Assembly (NCBI RefSeq): GCF_030388245.1
Contig: NZ_CP098361.1
Span: 426,001 to 490,000 of the forward strand
Direction: 5' to 3'
Source: Paracoccus sp. TOH
Lineage (GTDB): Bacteria; Pseudomonadota; Alphaproteobacteria; Rhodobacterales; Rhodobacteraceae
Length of the DNA stretch: 64,000 bases
Numbering within the stretch: position 1 is the first letter of the stretch; every line of letters begins with the position of its first letter. This document shows, in pieces, positions 27,677 through 37,320 of this stretch. Below the pieces are notes generated by a model. It searched no databases, was not told the origin of the DNA, and saw nothing but the letters and a program-made list of their open reading frames with translations. The translations under genes and the position numbers were made by a program.

Positions 27677-28618
27677 TCAGGCGACGGCCAGTTGCCGGGT
27701 ATGGGGAACAAGATGCGCGGCCGCCGCCAGCACCCCGGCGCCAGGCAGGCGGCTTTCCATCGCCGGGGTCAGCGTCACCCATTCCCAAGCCTCGGGTTGG
27801 GCGAACAGCGCCCGCAACAGCCGGTTGGTCATGGCGTGGCCGGCGCGGTGGCCGGTATAGCGCGCCAGCAGCGGCGCCCCGGCCAGCGCCAGGTCGCCCA
27901 CCGCGTCCAGCATCTTGTGGCGCACCGCCTCGTCGCGGTGGCGCAGCCCGCCGGGCGACAGCACCTTGTCGCCGTCGATGACCACGGCGTTCAGATAGGT
28001 GCCGCCAAGCGCCAGGCCGTTCTGCTGCATCTTCACCACATCGGCCTGGCGGCAGAAGGTGCGGCTGTCCATCAACTCGTGCACGAAGCTGCCATTGGCC
28101 ATGTCGAGGCGCTTTTCCTGATGGCCGATCGCCGCATCCGCGAAGTCGATGTCGAAATGGATCTCCAGGCGGTCGGCGGGCGACAGGCGGGCGAAGGCCT
28201 CGCCCTGCTGCACCTCGACTTCGCGCAGCACGCGGATGGCGCGCAGGGGCGCATCGGGCTGCTGGCGCAACCCGGCCTCGAGGATGCCCTGCACGAAGGG
28301 CGCCGAGGAGCCGTCCAGGATCGGCACTTCCGGCCCGTTCACCTCGACCACGGCATTGTTGATGCCGGTGCCCGACAGCGCCGCCATCACATGCTCGACC
28401 GTCGAGACGGTCGCGCCCAGGCCGTTGTCCAGAAGCGTGCAGAGCTGCGAGGGGGTGACATGGTCCCAGCGCGCCGGAATCCGGGCGCGGCCCAGATCGG
28501 TGCGCAGGAAGACGATGCCGTGATCGGCCGGAGCCGGCAGAATCGTCAGACGCACGGCCGCACCCGAATGCAGCCCGACGCCGCGGAACTGGGCTTTCTG
28601 AGCGATGGTGGTTTGCAT
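27677..28618 (-). CDS. lpxC: UDP-3-O-acyl-N-acetylglucosamine deacetylase
   Basis: This is the committed, zinc-dependent step of lipid A synthesis. The 313-residue protein starts MQTTIAQKAQFRGVGLHSGA. It has STVEHVMAALSGTGINNAVV near residue 76 (first zinc histidine), VPILDGSSAPFV near 97, and HKMLDAVGDLALAGAPL near 235 with the second His and Asp ligands, then YTGHRAGHAMTNRLLRALF near 254 with the catalytic histidine. A 238-bp gap separates it from ftsZ. That gap holds the ftsZ terminator and so must contain a separate lpxC promoter, although I cannot name its boxes. Confidence 0.97.
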   Translation of the reverse strand: MQTTIAQKAQFRGVGLHSGAAVRLTILPAPADHGIVFLRTDLGRARIPARWDHVTPSQLCTLLDNGLGATVSTVEHVMAALSGTGINNAVVEVNGPEVPILDGSSAPFVQGILEAGLRQQPDAPLRAIRVLREVEVQQGEAFARLSPADRLEIHFDIDFADAAIGHQEKRLDMANGSFVHELMDSRTFCRQADVVKMQQNGLALGGTYLNAVVIDGDKVLSPGGLRHRDEAVRHKMLDAVGDLALAGAPLLARYTGHRAGHAMTNRLLRALFAQPEAWEWVTLTPAMESRLPGAGVLAAAAHLVPHTRQLAVA

Positions 28619-28801
28619 GGTCTTGCCTGCCGAATCTGGTGACTATCGTTATCCGCAGCGGGGGATTCCCGCCGGGTGAACTTCAGTTAGGCATGCGGCG
28701 CCGGTTGCTCAATTAACGTTTTGTGACGGGGTGAAACAATCGCCGCAGCGCGGCACCGACCCCGGGGGCACGGCACGCAGGTCAATGATTTCATAAGGAA
28801 A

Positions 28802-28826
28802 AAAGGACCGCCTGGGGCGGTCCTTT
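28802..28826 (-). terminator. Intrinsic terminator of ftsZ
   Basis: Read on the minus strand, AAAGGACCGCC, a 3-nt loop and GGCGGTCCTTT form a perfect 11-bp stem running into TTTTTT, 31 bp after the ftsZ stop. It separates ftsZ from lpxC transcription. Confidence 0.92.
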
Positions 28827-28856
28827 CCGATTTCGGGCTGAAATAATGTGAACGCC

Positions 28857-30515
28857 TCAATTCGCCTGGCGGCGCAGGAAGGCGGGGATTTCGACATTGT
28901 CGCCGGCCCGGTCCGGGCTGGCCAGATCGTCGAAACCGGCATCGAAGCCCGTGCGGTTGCGGGCCGCGACGCGCTCGCTCACCCGTTCGGCGATGGTCGA
29001 GGGCGCGGGCTTCTCGGCCTGCTCGCCATGACCGGAGATGCGCTCGAGCATGCGGCTGAGACCGCCCATGCGGCCATGCGGGCGTGCCGGATCGGCGGCG
29101 GCCTGCTGCTGCTGCGGCTGGGCCGCGCGGCCCTGGGCGGCGGCCTGCCGCTCGGGCGCCTTCTGCACGGCGGCGGCAAGGCGCTGCATCACCGCGTCCG
29201 AAGGCGTGCCGGCCGGAGCCTGCTGCGCGCGGCTGGGCGCGACAAAGCCGCCGGCATCGCCGTTCAGCGGATCGCGGCCCGGAGCGGAAGGCTGGCGCGG
29301 GTCGGGCTGGTAGGCCGGACGCGGCATGTCCTCTTCCTCGTAGCGCGCGGCGGGGGCCGAGGGCTGCACGCGCGGCGCGGCCATGGGCTGGGGCGCGGCG
29401 ACCGGCTGCGGGGCGGTCTCGGCGGCCGGGGCCACGCGACGCGGCGGCACCGGCAGATCGTCCTCGACCGCTTTCTGGGTGACGGGCGGGTTCTGGGTCA
29501 GCGGCTCTTTCATGCCGCGGCGCGGCGCCGGGATCTCGGCCGCCGAGGCGTCGATGCCGGTCGCCACGACCGAAACGCGGATCGTGCCTTCCATCGACGG
29601 GTCCATGGTCGAGCCGACGATGATGTTCGCATCGGCATCGACTTTCTCGCGGATCTTTTCGGCCGCCTCGTCCATCTCGAACAGGGTCAGGTCGTAGCCG
29701 CCGGTGATGTTGATCAGCACGCCCCGGGCGCCGTTCAGGCTGATCTCGTCCAGCAGCGGGTTGGCGATGGCCTTCTCGGCGGCCTGCACGGCGCGGTTCT
29801 CGCCCGAGGCTTCGCCGGTGCCCATCATCGCCTTGCCCATCTCGTCCATCACCGCGCGCACGTCGGCGAAGTCGAGGTTGATCAGGCCCGGGCGCACCAT
29901 CAGGTCGGTGACACCCTTGACGCCCTGATAGAGCACGTCGTCGGCCATGGCGAAGGCTTCGGTGAAGGTGGTCTTTTCGTTGGCCAGCCGGAACAGGTTC
30001 TGGTTCGGAATGATGATCAGCGTGTCCACGACCTTCTGCAGGGCCTCGACGCCCTCCTCGGCCTGGCGCATGCGCTTGGTGCCCTCGAACTGGAACGGCT
30101 TCGTCACCACGCCGACGGTCAGGATGCCCATTTCACGGGCGGCCTGGGCGATGATCGGCGCGGCGCCGGTGCCGGTGCCGCCGCCCATGCCGGCGGTGAT
30201 GAAGCACATATGCGCGCCCATCAGGTGGTCGACGATGTCCTCGATGGTTTCCTCGGCGGCCTTGGCGCCGATCGAGGGCTTGGCGCCGGCGCCCAGCCCT
30301 TCGGTCACCTTGGGGCCGATCTGGATGCGGCTGTCGGCCTTGGAGGATTGCAGCGCCTGGGCATCGGTGTTCGCCACGACGAACTCGACGCCCTCCAGCT
30401 GCTTGTCGATCATGTTGTTGACCGCGTTGCCACCTGCACCACCGACGCCGAAGACGGTGATGCGCGGCTTCAGTTCCTGGTCATCGTTCAGCATCAGGTG
30501 GATCTGCCGTTCCAT
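28857..30515 (-). CDS. ftsZ: Cell-division GTPase FtsZ with long C-terminal linker
   Basis: This tubulin-like protein forms the division ring. The 552-residue protein has the GTPase core in residues 1-320: [16 protein letters not shown] near 21, VANTDAQAL near 46, and the tubulin signature [13 protein letters not shown] near 109. [20 protein letters not shown] near 210 contains the T7 synergy loop. A Pro/Ala/Gln-rich linker of about 200 residues follows. The protein ends [13 protein letters not shown], the conserved C-terminal peptide that binds FtsA. It is well above the usual 380-400 residues because of the linker, a known alphaproteobacterial trait. A 218-bp gap to ftsA probably carries its own promoter. 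Confidence 0.98.
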   Translation of the reverse strand: MERQIHLMLNDDQELKPRITVFGVGGAGGNAVNNMIDKQLEGVEFVVANTDAQALQSSKADSRIQIGPKVTEGLGAGAKPSIGAKAAEETIEDIVDHLMGAHMCFITAGMGGGTGTGAAPIIAQAAREMGILTVGVVTKPFQFEGTKRMRQAEEGVEALQKVVDTLIIIPNQNLFRLANEKTTFTEAFAMADDVLYQGVKGVTDLMVRPGLINLDFADVRAVMDEMGKAMMGTGEASGENRAVQAAEKAIANPLLDEISLNGARGVLINITGGYDLTLFEMDEAAEKIREKVDADANIIVGSTMDPSMEGTIRVSVVATGIDASAAEIPAPRRGMKEPLTQNPPVTQKAVEDDLPVPPRRVAPAAETAPQPVAAPQPMAAPRVQPSAPAARYEEEDMPRPAYQPDPRQPSAPGRDPLNGDAGGFVAPSRAQQAPAGTPSDAVMQRLAAAVQKAPERQAAAQGRAAQPQQQQAAADPARPHGRMGGLSRMLERISGHGEQAEKPAPSTIAERVSERVAARNRTGFDAGFDDLASPDRAGDNVEIPAFLRRQAN

Positions 30516-30688
30516 GTCTCGCCTGCCTCATGTTTGCGCCGGACATGTGCGCAGTCCGGTCGAATCCCCGTGTGCTGGCCAGCCTAGCCAGATTCGGCCC
30601 CAGCGTCACCCGAAAAACACGGTCAAACCACCAAATATGGCGGTTGGCCGATATGATTTCGGCGGTATCTTGCCCATTCTCCAGCATC

Positions 30689-30712
30689 TGGTGTGAACCC
30701 CGGCCCACACCA
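30689..30712. promoter_or_regulatory. Dyad TGGTGTG-N10-CACACCA between ftsA and ftsZ
   Basis: Perfect 7-bp inverted arms lie 22 bp past the ftsA stop and about 175 bp before the ftsZ start. There is no U-run, so it could be a regulator site at the ftsZ promoter or a weak ftsA 3' hairpin. Confidence 0.4.
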
Positions 30713-30733
30713 CCGCATCCGGGTTCCGCCTGT

Positions 30734-32068
30734 CTACCAGTTGTTGCGGAACCAGCGATAGGCCCGACGCAGGCTGCGCGCCGGATAATGTTCGGCGGGC
30801 ATGTCGAAATCCCACCATTCGTCCTGCGGATGCGCGGTCAGCAGGGCCAGCCCGATGGCCGAGGAGAAGCCGGGCGCCGTCGCGTTATGCGGCAGGCCCT
30901 GGATGCGCAGCGGCCGGCCGATGCGCACGTTCTGCCCCAGCATGCGCGAGGCCAGCGCGTCCAGCCCCGGGATCTGGCTGCCGCCGCCGGTCAGCACGAT
31001 CTGGCGCGAGGGCATCGAATCGAACCCCGCCGCATCGAGGATGCCGGCGACGTTTTCCAGGATCTCCTCGACCCGCGGGCGCATGATGCCGATCAGGTCG
31101 GCACGGCTGACGGCCCGGCGGTCGGTGTCCCAGTCGCCGGTCTCGCCCCCAAGCTCGATCATCTCGCGGTCGTCGCGGCCGGTGGCCTCCAGCCCGCCAT
31201 GCAGGGTTTTCAGCCGCTCGGCCACGGCATGGCTGACGCGCAGGCCCTTGGCGATGTCCTGGGTGATCAGCTCACCCCCGACACGGACCGCATCGGCGAA
31301 GATCATGTGCTTCTTGATGAAGACCGATACGCCGGTCGTGCCGCCGCCCAGGTCGATGCAGGCGGCGCCCAGTTCCTGCTCGTCCTCGACCAGCGCGGCA
31401 AGGCCCGAGGCATAGGAGGCCGAGGCCACCCCCGCCAGTTCCATGTCGCAGCGCCGGATGCAATGCACCAGGTTGCCGGCGGCGTCGCCGTCGATGGTCA
31501 GCACATGCATGTCGCAGGCCAGCCGGCTGCCGGACTGGTCGCGCGGGTCCGACAGTCCCGAGCGGCCGTCCAGGGCGAAGTTCACCGGCTGGGCGTGCAG
31601 CACCTCGCGCCCGCGGCCGAAATCCGGCACCTCGCACGAGGCCAGAACACGGGCCACGTCGCCCTCGCCCACCTTGCCGGCGGGCAGCACGATCTCGCCG
31701 GCCAGTCCATAGCTGGACGGGCGCGCGCCCGAGACGCAGGCGATGACGTGATCGACGCGGACGCCCGCGACCTTCTGCGCCGACTGGATCACGGTGCGGA
31801 TGGCGCGTTCGGTCTCGGCCATGGTCTCGATCTCGCCGTGGCGCATCCCGCGCGAGCGGGTGGTGGCGGTGCCGATGACGCGGAAATTCGACTGGCCGGC
31901 CATCGGACCGACTCCGTCCGTCTCGCGGAACTGGCTGGGACCGTCGAATTGCAGCACGAGGCAGGCGATCTTCGAGGTGCCGATGTCCAGAACCGCGATG
32001 ACGCCGCGCTGCATGGCCTGGCGGCGCATGTTGCGCATCGCCCGCTGGCCCTCGTACAGATCCTTCAT
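30734..32068 (-). CDS. ftsA: Cell-division protein FtsA
   Basis: This actin-like protein tethers FtsZ to the membrane. The 444-residue protein has the phosphate-1 motif AVLDIGTSKIACLV near residue 25 and the SHS2/1C domain region RVDHVIACVSGARPSSYGLA near 104. The phosphate-2 motif AACIDLGGGTTGVSVF lies near 230 and the adenosine motif RQIVLTGGGSQIPGLDALAS near 354. The end, SLRRAYRWFRNNW, is the amphipathic membrane-targeting helix. AGGAAAG lies just before ATG 32068. It is 21 bp downstream of ftsQ. Confidence 0.97.
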   Translation of the reverse strand: MKDLYEGQRAMRNMRRQAMQRGVIAVLDIGTSKIACLVLQFDGPSQFRETDGVGPMAGQSNFRVIGTATTRSRGMRHGEIETMAETERAIRTVIQSAQKVAGVRVDHVIACVSGARPSSYGLAGEIVLPAGKVGEGDVARVLASCEVPDFGRGREVLHAQPVNFALDGRSGLSDPRDQSGSRLACDMHVLTIDGDAAGNLVHCIRRCDMELAGVASASYASGLAALVEDEQELGAACIDLGGGTTGVSVFIKKHMIFADAVRVGGELITQDIAKGLRVSHAVAERLKTLHGGLEATGRDDREMIELGGETGDWDTDRRAVSRADLIGIMRPRVEEILENVAGILDAAGFDSMPSRQIVLTGGGSQIPGLDALASRMLGQNVRIGRPLRIQGLPHNATAPGFSSAIGLALLTAHPQDEWWDFDMPAEHYPARSLRRAYRWFRNNW

Positions 32069-32089
32069 CTTTCCTGCCCCTCCAGACTG

Positions 32090-33097
32090 TCAGCCGCTTT
32101 TCTTCTTGCCGTTCGCCGCCTTGGCCGCGACGGGCTGGCTATCCGCGCCAAGCTCGGGCTGGCCGCGGGCGCGGCGGATGGCGTTCTGCGCCTCCAGCCC
32201 CAGCCGCACCACCGGCCGCTGCTGCTTGCGCAGGTCGACGACGGTGATGTCGCGTTCCAGCATGTGCTGGCCGTGGTCCAGCGCAATGGCCCGTTCCAGC
32301 GCCTGCAGCGCGCCGGTCTCGGGCAGCTTGATGCGCTGGCCGCGATCCAGCACCACGTCCCAGCGCCGCTCGCCCATGCGTTCCAGCCCGCGCAGGCGCG
32401 GCAGGATCGGCCCGGCCGCGTCGATCAGCGCCAGCGCCTCGGCGGCGGCGCGGGCCGCGCCCTCGCCCGAGATGATCGGCAGGTCGCCGCGGATGTCGCG
32501 CGCGGTGACCGAGGCGACGCGATGCCCGGTCTTGTCCAGGATCTCGACGCCGCGCGCATGGCGCCACAGCACCGCCGGCACCCGCTCGGTCACCACGGCC
32601 GACAGGATGCCGCCGGGCTTGATGCGCAGGTCCACCGCCTCGACCGCGTCGAGCTTGAGCACCCGCTCGCGCAGCTTTTCCAGGTCGATCTCGAAGCTCG
32701 AGGCCGGCAGGTCGACCGGCAGCATGGCGCGCAGCCCCTTGTCGACCACCGGCGAGGCGCCCTCGATGGTCATCATCTTGACCATGAAGGCCTCGCGGTG
32801 CTGGATGCGGTCCACGATGGCGTCGATGCCGCCGGTCAGGTTGGCGCGGCGGGTGTCGTCCGACAGCCAGATCCCGGCCACCAGCGCCGCCAGAAAGGCC
32901 GGCAGGCCGACATGCACCAGCCGCCGCACCAGCGGCCGCAGCATCATCCGGTTCAGCCGATAGGCCAGGCGCGAGGGCGCCGGATCCTTGCGCACCGGGC
33001 GCTGCGGCTGCGGCGCGGGACGCGAAGGCACATGACGCACCGGCGCCGGCCGGCCGCCGTCGCCCTGCCCGCGCTGGAAGGGGTTCAGGCCCGGCAT
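32090..33097 (-). CDS. ftsQ: Cell-division protein FtsQ
   Basis: This divisome scaffold has one transmembrane helix. The 335-residue protein has a Pro/Arg-rich cytoplasmic tail (1-55), a helix near 65-83 ([18 protein letters not shown]), and periplasmic POTRA (about 105-175: [40 protein letters not shown]) and FtsQ/beta domains ([27 protein letters not shown]). GGAGGCGC before ATG 33097 decides the start. A longer open frame upstream is the ddl gene in another phase. It overlaps the ddl 3' end by 13 bp. Confidence 0.95.
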   Translation of the reverse strand: MPGLNPFQRGQGDGGRPAPVRHVPSRPAPQPQRPVRKDPAPSRLAYRLNRMMLRPLVRRLVHVGLPAFLAALVAGIWLSDDTRRANLTGGIDAIVDRIQHREAFMVKMMTIEGASPVVDKGLRAMLPVDLPASSFEIDLEKLRERVLKLDAVEAVDLRIKPGGILSAVVTERVPAVLWRHARGVEILDKTGHRVASVTARDIRGDLPIISGEGAARAAAEALALIDAAGPILPRLRGLERMGERRWDVVLDRGQRIKLPETGALQALERAIALDHGQHMLERDITVVDLRKQQRPVVRLGLEAQNAIRRARGQPELGADSQPVAAKAANGKKKSG

Positions 33098-34008
33098 AGC
33101 GCCTCCTCGACGATCCAGCGGCAGAGCGCCGGGAAATCCATGCCGACATGCGCCGCCTGTTCGGGCGCCAGCGAGGTGGGCGTCATGCCGGGCTGGGTGT
33201 TCACTTCCAGGATCACCAGCCCGTCCAGGCCGCGCGCATCGTCCCAGCGGAAATCGCTGCGTGTCAGGCCCCGGCACCCCAGCGCCTGATGCGCGCGCAC
33301 GGCCAGGTCGCGGCAGGCCGCGGCGATGTCGCCGGGGATCTCGGCCGGGAGGACGTGGCGCGAGCCGCCGGGCTTGTATTTCGCGTCATAGTCATACCAG
33401 CCCTCGGTCACGATCTCGGTCACGCCGAGCGCGCGGTCGCCCAGCACCGCCACGGTCAGCTCGCGGCCCGGGGCATAGGTCTCGACCATGACCCGCGCCG
33501 GCATGGCGTCGGAAAGCTGCGGCGGGGCGTTCGCGGCCTCGTGGACGATGTAGACGCCCACCGAGGAGCCTTCGTCATTCGGCTTGACGACATAGGGCGG
33601 CGGCAGGACGTGGCGGGTGCGCACCTCCTCGGCATCGGCGATGACGCTTTCGACGACGGGGATGCCCGCCTCGCGAAACGCCTGTTTCGCCCGCGACTTG
33701 TCCATGGCGAGCGCCGAGGCCAGCACGCCGGAATGGGTATAGCGGATGCCCAGCCATTCCATCAGGCCCTGGACGCAGCCGTCCTCGCCCCAACGGCCAT
33801 GCAGCGCGTTGAAGACCACGTCCGGCGCCTGCTCGGCCAGACGCGCGGGCAGATCCCTGCCCGCATCCAATTCGACGACTTCATAGCCCGCCTGCCGCAG
33901 CGCGTTCGCGCATTCCCGCCCGGACGAGAGGGAAACCTCGCGTTCGGCCGAGGGCCCACCCTTCAGGACCACGACTTTCGGGGCTGTCCTGCTCGACCTG
34001 CCCGCCAA
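33085..34008 (-). CDS. ddl: D-alanine--D-alanine ligase
   Basis: This ATP-grasp enzyme makes the D-Ala-D-Ala dipeptide for peptidoglycan. The 307-residue protein has [20 protein letters not shown] near residue 12, [20 protein letters not shown] near 63, [17 protein letters not shown] near 100, ATP-grasp core [17 protein letters not shown] near 137, and [20 protein letters not shown] near 270. No in-frame ATG fits, so TTG 34008 (with GAGG about 8 bp upstream) gives the family length; this start is less certain. It sits between murB and ftsQ as expected in the dcw cluster. Confidence 0.95.
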   Translation of the reverse strand: MAGRSSRTAPKVVVLKGGPSAEREVSLSSGRECANALRQAGYEVVELDAGRDLPARLAEQAPDVVFNALHGRWGEDGCVQGLMEWLGIRYTHSGVLASALAMDKSRAKQAFREAGIPVVESVIADAEEVRTRHVLPPPYVVKPNDEGSSVGVYIVHEAANAPPQLSDAMPARVMVETYAPGRELTVAVLGDRALGVTEIVTEGWYDYDAKYKPGGSRHVLPAEIPGDIAAACRDLAVRAHQALGCRGLTRSDFRWDDARGLDGLVILEVNTQPGMTPTSLAPEQAAHVGMDFPALCRWIVEEALCRA

Positions 34009-34126
34009 TTTTTCTGCCTCATGCCCCGGTTGATCCGGGAATTTATTACGGCAGGATAGCGGCTAAGGCGGAATCGCAAAAGTCCCTTTTCGCGTCTTGG
34101 GCAAGATTTCCGGGGATAACGGCGGG

Positions 34127-35047
34127 TTACGGCTCACCGATGCGGATGACTTCCCATTGCAGGTCATGGCCGCTGGATTGCCGCACCCGTGCGCGCACCA
34201 GCTCGCCCAGCGCCTCGAGCTCGGCGGCGGTGGCGCCATCGGCGTTGAGCAGGAAGTTCGGATGTTTTTCAGACATTTGCGCCCCGCCCAGCCGGTGGCC
34301 GCGCAGGCCGGCGGCGTCGATCAGGCTCCAGGCCTTCAGCGCGTGGCTGTCATCGGCGCGTCCGGTCGAGGAATAGCCGGCCGGGTTGCGGAAGGTCGAG
34401 CCGGCCGAGCGGTCGCGGGTCGGCTGGCTGGCATCGCGCCGGGCAAGCTGGTCGTCCATTTTCGCAACGAGTTCAGCGGGTTCCCCGGCAGAGGCCCGGA
34501 ATGTCGCCTGAATGACCACGGCGCCCTCGGGGATCTCGGAATGGCGATAGGCCAGGCGCAGGTCGGCGGCCGGCAACTCGGCGATCTCGCCCCGGCGGGT
34601 GACGATGCGGACCGAGAGCAGGTGGTCTGCGACATAGCTGCCGTAGCAGCCGGCATTCATGCGCACGGCGCCGCCGATGCTGCCGGGAATGGTGCGCAGG
34701 AAGGTCAGGTCGCGCCCGGCCTCGGCCGCCTTGCGGGCGACATGGGCGTCCAGCGCCGCGGCGCCGGCCGTGACGGTTTCCCCTGCGATTTCAATGCCGT
34801 TGAAGCCGCGACCCAGGCGGATCACCACGCCGCGGATGCCGCCGTCCCGCACGATCAGGTTCGAGCCGACGCCCATCGGGAAGACCGGCACCGCAGGGTC
34901 GAGCGCGGCGAGGAATTCGGCCAGATCCTGTTCGTCGGCGGGCTGGAACAGCCAGTCCGCCGGGCCGCCGACGCGCAGCCAGGTCAGCTCGGCCAGGGGC
35001 CGGTTCGGGGTCAGGGCGCCGCGCGGCGCGGGAAGCATCCGGGTCAT
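34127..35047 (-). CDS. murB: UDP-N-acetylenolpyruvoylglucosamine reductase
   Basis: This FAD/NADPH enzyme makes UDP-MurNAc. The 306-residue protein has [20 protein letters not shown] near residue 20 and the FAD motif [20 protein letters not shown] near 56. The segment [20 protein letters not shown] near 115 contains the substrate loop, and [20 protein letters not shown] near 220 carries the catalytic serine. The protein ends [13 protein letters not shown]. It is the type I length without the extra loop. Start ATG 35047 lacks a good ribosome site; ATG 35038 is possible. The murG-murC genes normally found just upstream are replaced by gntK, and a GTGTACGC array precedes it. Confidence 0.95.
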   Translation of the reverse strand: MTRMLPAPRGALTPNRPLAELTWLRVGGPADWLFQPADEQDLAEFLAALDPAVPVFPMGVGSNLIVRDGGIRGVVIRLGRGFNGIEIAGETVTAGAAALDAHVARKAAEAGRDLTFLRTIPGSIGGAVRMNAGCYGSYVADHLLSVRIVTRRGEIAELPAADLRLAYRHSEIPEGAVVIQATFRASAGEPAELVAKMDDQLARRDASQPTRDRSAGSTFRNPAGYSSTGRADDSHALKAWSLIDAAGLRGHRLGGAQMSEKHPNFLLNADGATAAELEALGELVRARVRQSSGHDLQWEVIRIGEP

Positions 35048-35178
35048 GGCGCGGTGGTTAATCAGCGTTGCGCGCGCCGTCAATCGGGCGTGCGTTGCCG
35101 GGCGGATGCCGCAAAGCGCGGCGGCGCGGATTTTCCCCAGCAATCGCCGGGGATCCGGCCGTGATCCGCGTCCGGCCT

Positions 35179-35208
35179 GCGTACACCGCGCGTACACAGG
35201 CCGTGCAC
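35179..35208 (-). promoter_or_regulatory. Three-unit GTGTACGC-type array, 11-bp period, upstream of murB
   Basis: On the minus strand the units are GTGCACGG (from 35208), GTGTACGC (35197) and GTGTACGC (35186), spaced exactly 11 bp, 162 to 133 bp before the murB start. Length, period, orientation and distance mirror the array before purB (3557-3586). The rest of the 237-bp gap to gntK holds nothing I recognise. Confidence 0.55.
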
Positions 35209-35284
35209 CGGAAAACCCGCGGGGCGCGCGCGCGCGTCGGGATCAGGCGCGCCGCGGCATGGTCATCCGCCGCCCGGCAACCAT

Positions 35285-35833
35285 TCAGGGCACCGGCCGA
35301 TGCGCCGGTCCGATGCATTGTCCCGGCCCCGACAGCAGGCGCAGCGCCGCATCCACCTGCTTCTCGACCGGCAGCGCCATGTCGACCAGGGCGCCGTCCT
35401 CGTCCTCGGCCAGCATCTCCAGGGTGGCGAGCTGGGAATCGAGCAGCCTCGCGGGGAAGAAATGCCCCTCGCGATGGGCAAGGCGATCCTCGAGGATCCG
35501 GCGCGCGCCGTGCACATGCAGGAAACGCACCCACGGCGCCCCGCGGCGCAGGATGTCGCGATAGGCCCGCTTGAGCGCCGAGCAGCCGATGACCGAGCAT
35601 TGCCCGCGCGCCTGGTTGCGGCCGATCTCGGCGGCGAGCGCGTGCAGCCACGGCTCGCGGTCGGCATCGGTCAGCGGCGTGCCGGCCCGCATCTTGGCGA
35701 CATTGGCGGCGGGGTGGAAGCTGTCGCCCTCGATGAAGGGCCAGCCCAGCCGCTTGGCCAGGGCGCCGCCGGTGGTGCTTTTCCCGCTGCCGGACACGCC
35801 CATGACGACGATGTGCTGCAGGGCCGCGCTCAC
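35285..35833 (-). CDS. gntK: Gluconokinase, thermoresistant GntK type
   Basis: This kinase phosphorylates gluconate to 6-phosphogluconate for the Entner-Doudoroff or pentose phosphate routes. The 182-residue P-loop kinase has HIVVMGVSGSGKSTTGGALA near residue 7, FIEGDSFHPAANVAKMRAGT near 33 (substrate region), CSALKRAYRDILRR near 84 and the LID region LAHREGHFFPARLLDSQLAT near 117. The start is taken as GTG 35833, which makes a GTGA overlap with the gntP stop; GTG 35842 is an alternative. The gntP-gntK pair forms a small operon. Confidence 0.92.
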   Translation of the reverse strand: MSAALQHIVVMGVSGSGKSTTGGALAKRLGWPFIEGDSFHPAANVAKMRAGTPLTDADREPWLHALAAEIGRNQARGQCSVIGCSALKRAYRDILRRGAPWVRFLHVHGARRILEDRLAHREGHFFPARLLDSQLATLEMLAEDEDGALVDMALPVEKQVDAALRLLSGPGQCIGPAHRPVP

Positions 35834-37206
35834 AGCAGCCACCAGCCGATCAGGGCGAAGCCGAAGCCGATGCCGCCGAGCAGCGTCTCCATCACCGTCC
35901 AGGTCTTCAGCGTGGTCTTCTCGTCCATCTGCAGGAAGCGGCCGACCAGCCAGAAGCCGGAATCGTTGAAATGGCTCAGCACCGTGGCGCCGCCGGCGAT
36001 GGCCACCACCAGGAAGCAGCGGTCGAATTCCGAAAGCCCGGTGGTCGCCGCCACCGTGGGCGCGATCAGCCCGGCGGTGGTGGTCAGCGCCACCGTGGCC
36101 GAGCCCTGCGCCACCCGCAGCGCCATCGAGATCACGAAGGCCGCGACGATCAGCGGCATGCCGATGGCGTCGAGGCTGCCGGCCAGCGCCTCGCCGATGC
36201 CGCTGGCGCGCAGCACGCCGCCGAACATGCCGCCGGCGCCGGTCACCAGGATGATGGCGCAGATCGGGCCGAGGGCGCTGTCCATCAGCTTCTCGATCTC
36301 GACCGCCGAGCGGCCGCGGCCCAGCAGGACCATGGCGACGATCACGGTGATCAGCAGCGCCACCGGGGTCTGGCCGATCAGCCGCAGCAGCGTCACCCAG
36401 AAAGCGTCGCCGGCGACGGCGCCCATGGTGACCAGGGTGCTGAGCCCGGTGTTGAGGAAGATCAGCACCAGCGGCAGCAGCAGCACCAGCATCACGGTGC
36501 CGAAGGTCGGCGGCAGGCGGTCATGCTGCCCGGCCTCGGTGGCGCCCAGCAGTTCCGGCACCGGCAGCACGAAGCGCTTGCCGGCCCAGAGGCCGAACAG
36601 ATAGCTGCCCAGGAACCAGGTCGGCAGCGCCACCGCCAGGCCGACCAGCACCAGCAGGCCGATATCGGCGCCCAGCAGGTCGCCGGCCGCCACCGGCCCC
36701 GGATGCGGCGGCAGGAAGGCGTGCATGACCGCGAAGGCGCCGGCGGCCGGCAGCGCGTAAAGCAGCACCGAGCCGCCGAAGCGATAGGCGACGCTGAATA
36801 TGATCGGCAGCATCACCACCAGCCCGGCATCGAAGAAGATCGGGAAGCCGAACAGCAGCGAGGCCACGCCCAGCGCGAAGGGCGCGCGGTCGGCGCCGAA
36901 CTGGCCGATCAGCCGGTCGGCCAGCACCTGCGCGCCGCCGGTGATCTCCAGCAGCCGGCCGATCATGGCGCCGAATCCGACCAGCAGCGCCACCGTGGCC
37001 AGCGTCGCGCCGAAGCCCTGCAGCTGCGTCGGGATCACCTCGCCGATGGGAATGCCGGCGACGATCGCGGTCAGCAGGCTGACCAGCACCAGCGAGACGA
37101 AGGCATGCAGCCGGAACCGCATGATGAACACCAGCAGCACCAGCACCGCCGCCGCGGCGATGAGCAGAAGCACCGGCGTGCTGTGGACGGGCTCGACAGG
37201 GTTCAT
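35830..37206 (-). CDS. gntP: GntP-family gluconate permease
   Basis: This inner-membrane proton symporter takes up gluconate. The 458-residue protein has about 12-14 hydrophobic segments. Family motifs are FGAMIGRLLEITGGAQVLAD near residue 78, ALPAAGAFAVMHAFLPPHPG near 150 and CAIILVTGAGGMFGGVLRAS near 310. AGGAGGAG lies 6 bp before ATG 37206. Coupling to gntK makes gluconate the likely substrate. No GntR/LacI-type gluconate repressor is adjacent; regulation is unknown. Confidence 0.93.
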   Translation of the reverse strand: MNPVEPVHSTPVLLLIAAAAVLVLLVFIMRFRLHAFVSLVLVSLLTAIVAGIPIGEVIPTQLQGFGATLATVALLVGFGAMIGRLLEITGGAQVLADRLIGQFGADRAPFALGVASLLFGFPIFFDAGLVVMLPIIFSVAYRFGGSVLLYALPAAGAFAVMHAFLPPHPGPVAAGDLLGADIGLLVLVGLAVALPTWFLGSYLFGLWAGKRFVLPVPELLGATEAGQHDRLPPTFGTVMLVLLLPLVLIFLNTGLSTLVTMGAVAGDAFWVTLLRLIGQTPVALLITVIVAMVLLGRGRSAVEIEKLMDSALGPICAIILVTGAGGMFGGVLRASGIGEALAGSLDAIGMPLIVAAFVISMALRVAQGSATVALTTTAGLIAPTVAATTGLSEFDRCFLVVAIAGGATVLSHFNDSGFWLVGRFLQMDEKTTLKTWTVMETLLGGIGFGFALIGWWLL

Positions 37207-37320
37207 GAAAGCTCCTCCTAGCGAAATGGTCGTCGGGTCAGCCCCGGTTTTCGGCCGCGGTCCTGCGCGGATTCGCGGCGGTCCGGCCGTGTTAGCGTTA
37301 ACGGGCGCCGCTTGAAAGCG

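Noticed and set aside
30550..30575. T-loop-like GGTCGAATCCCCG suggesting a tRNA
   Set aside because: No matching acceptor, D or anticodon stems can be formed around it; the region is the ftsA-ftsZ gap.
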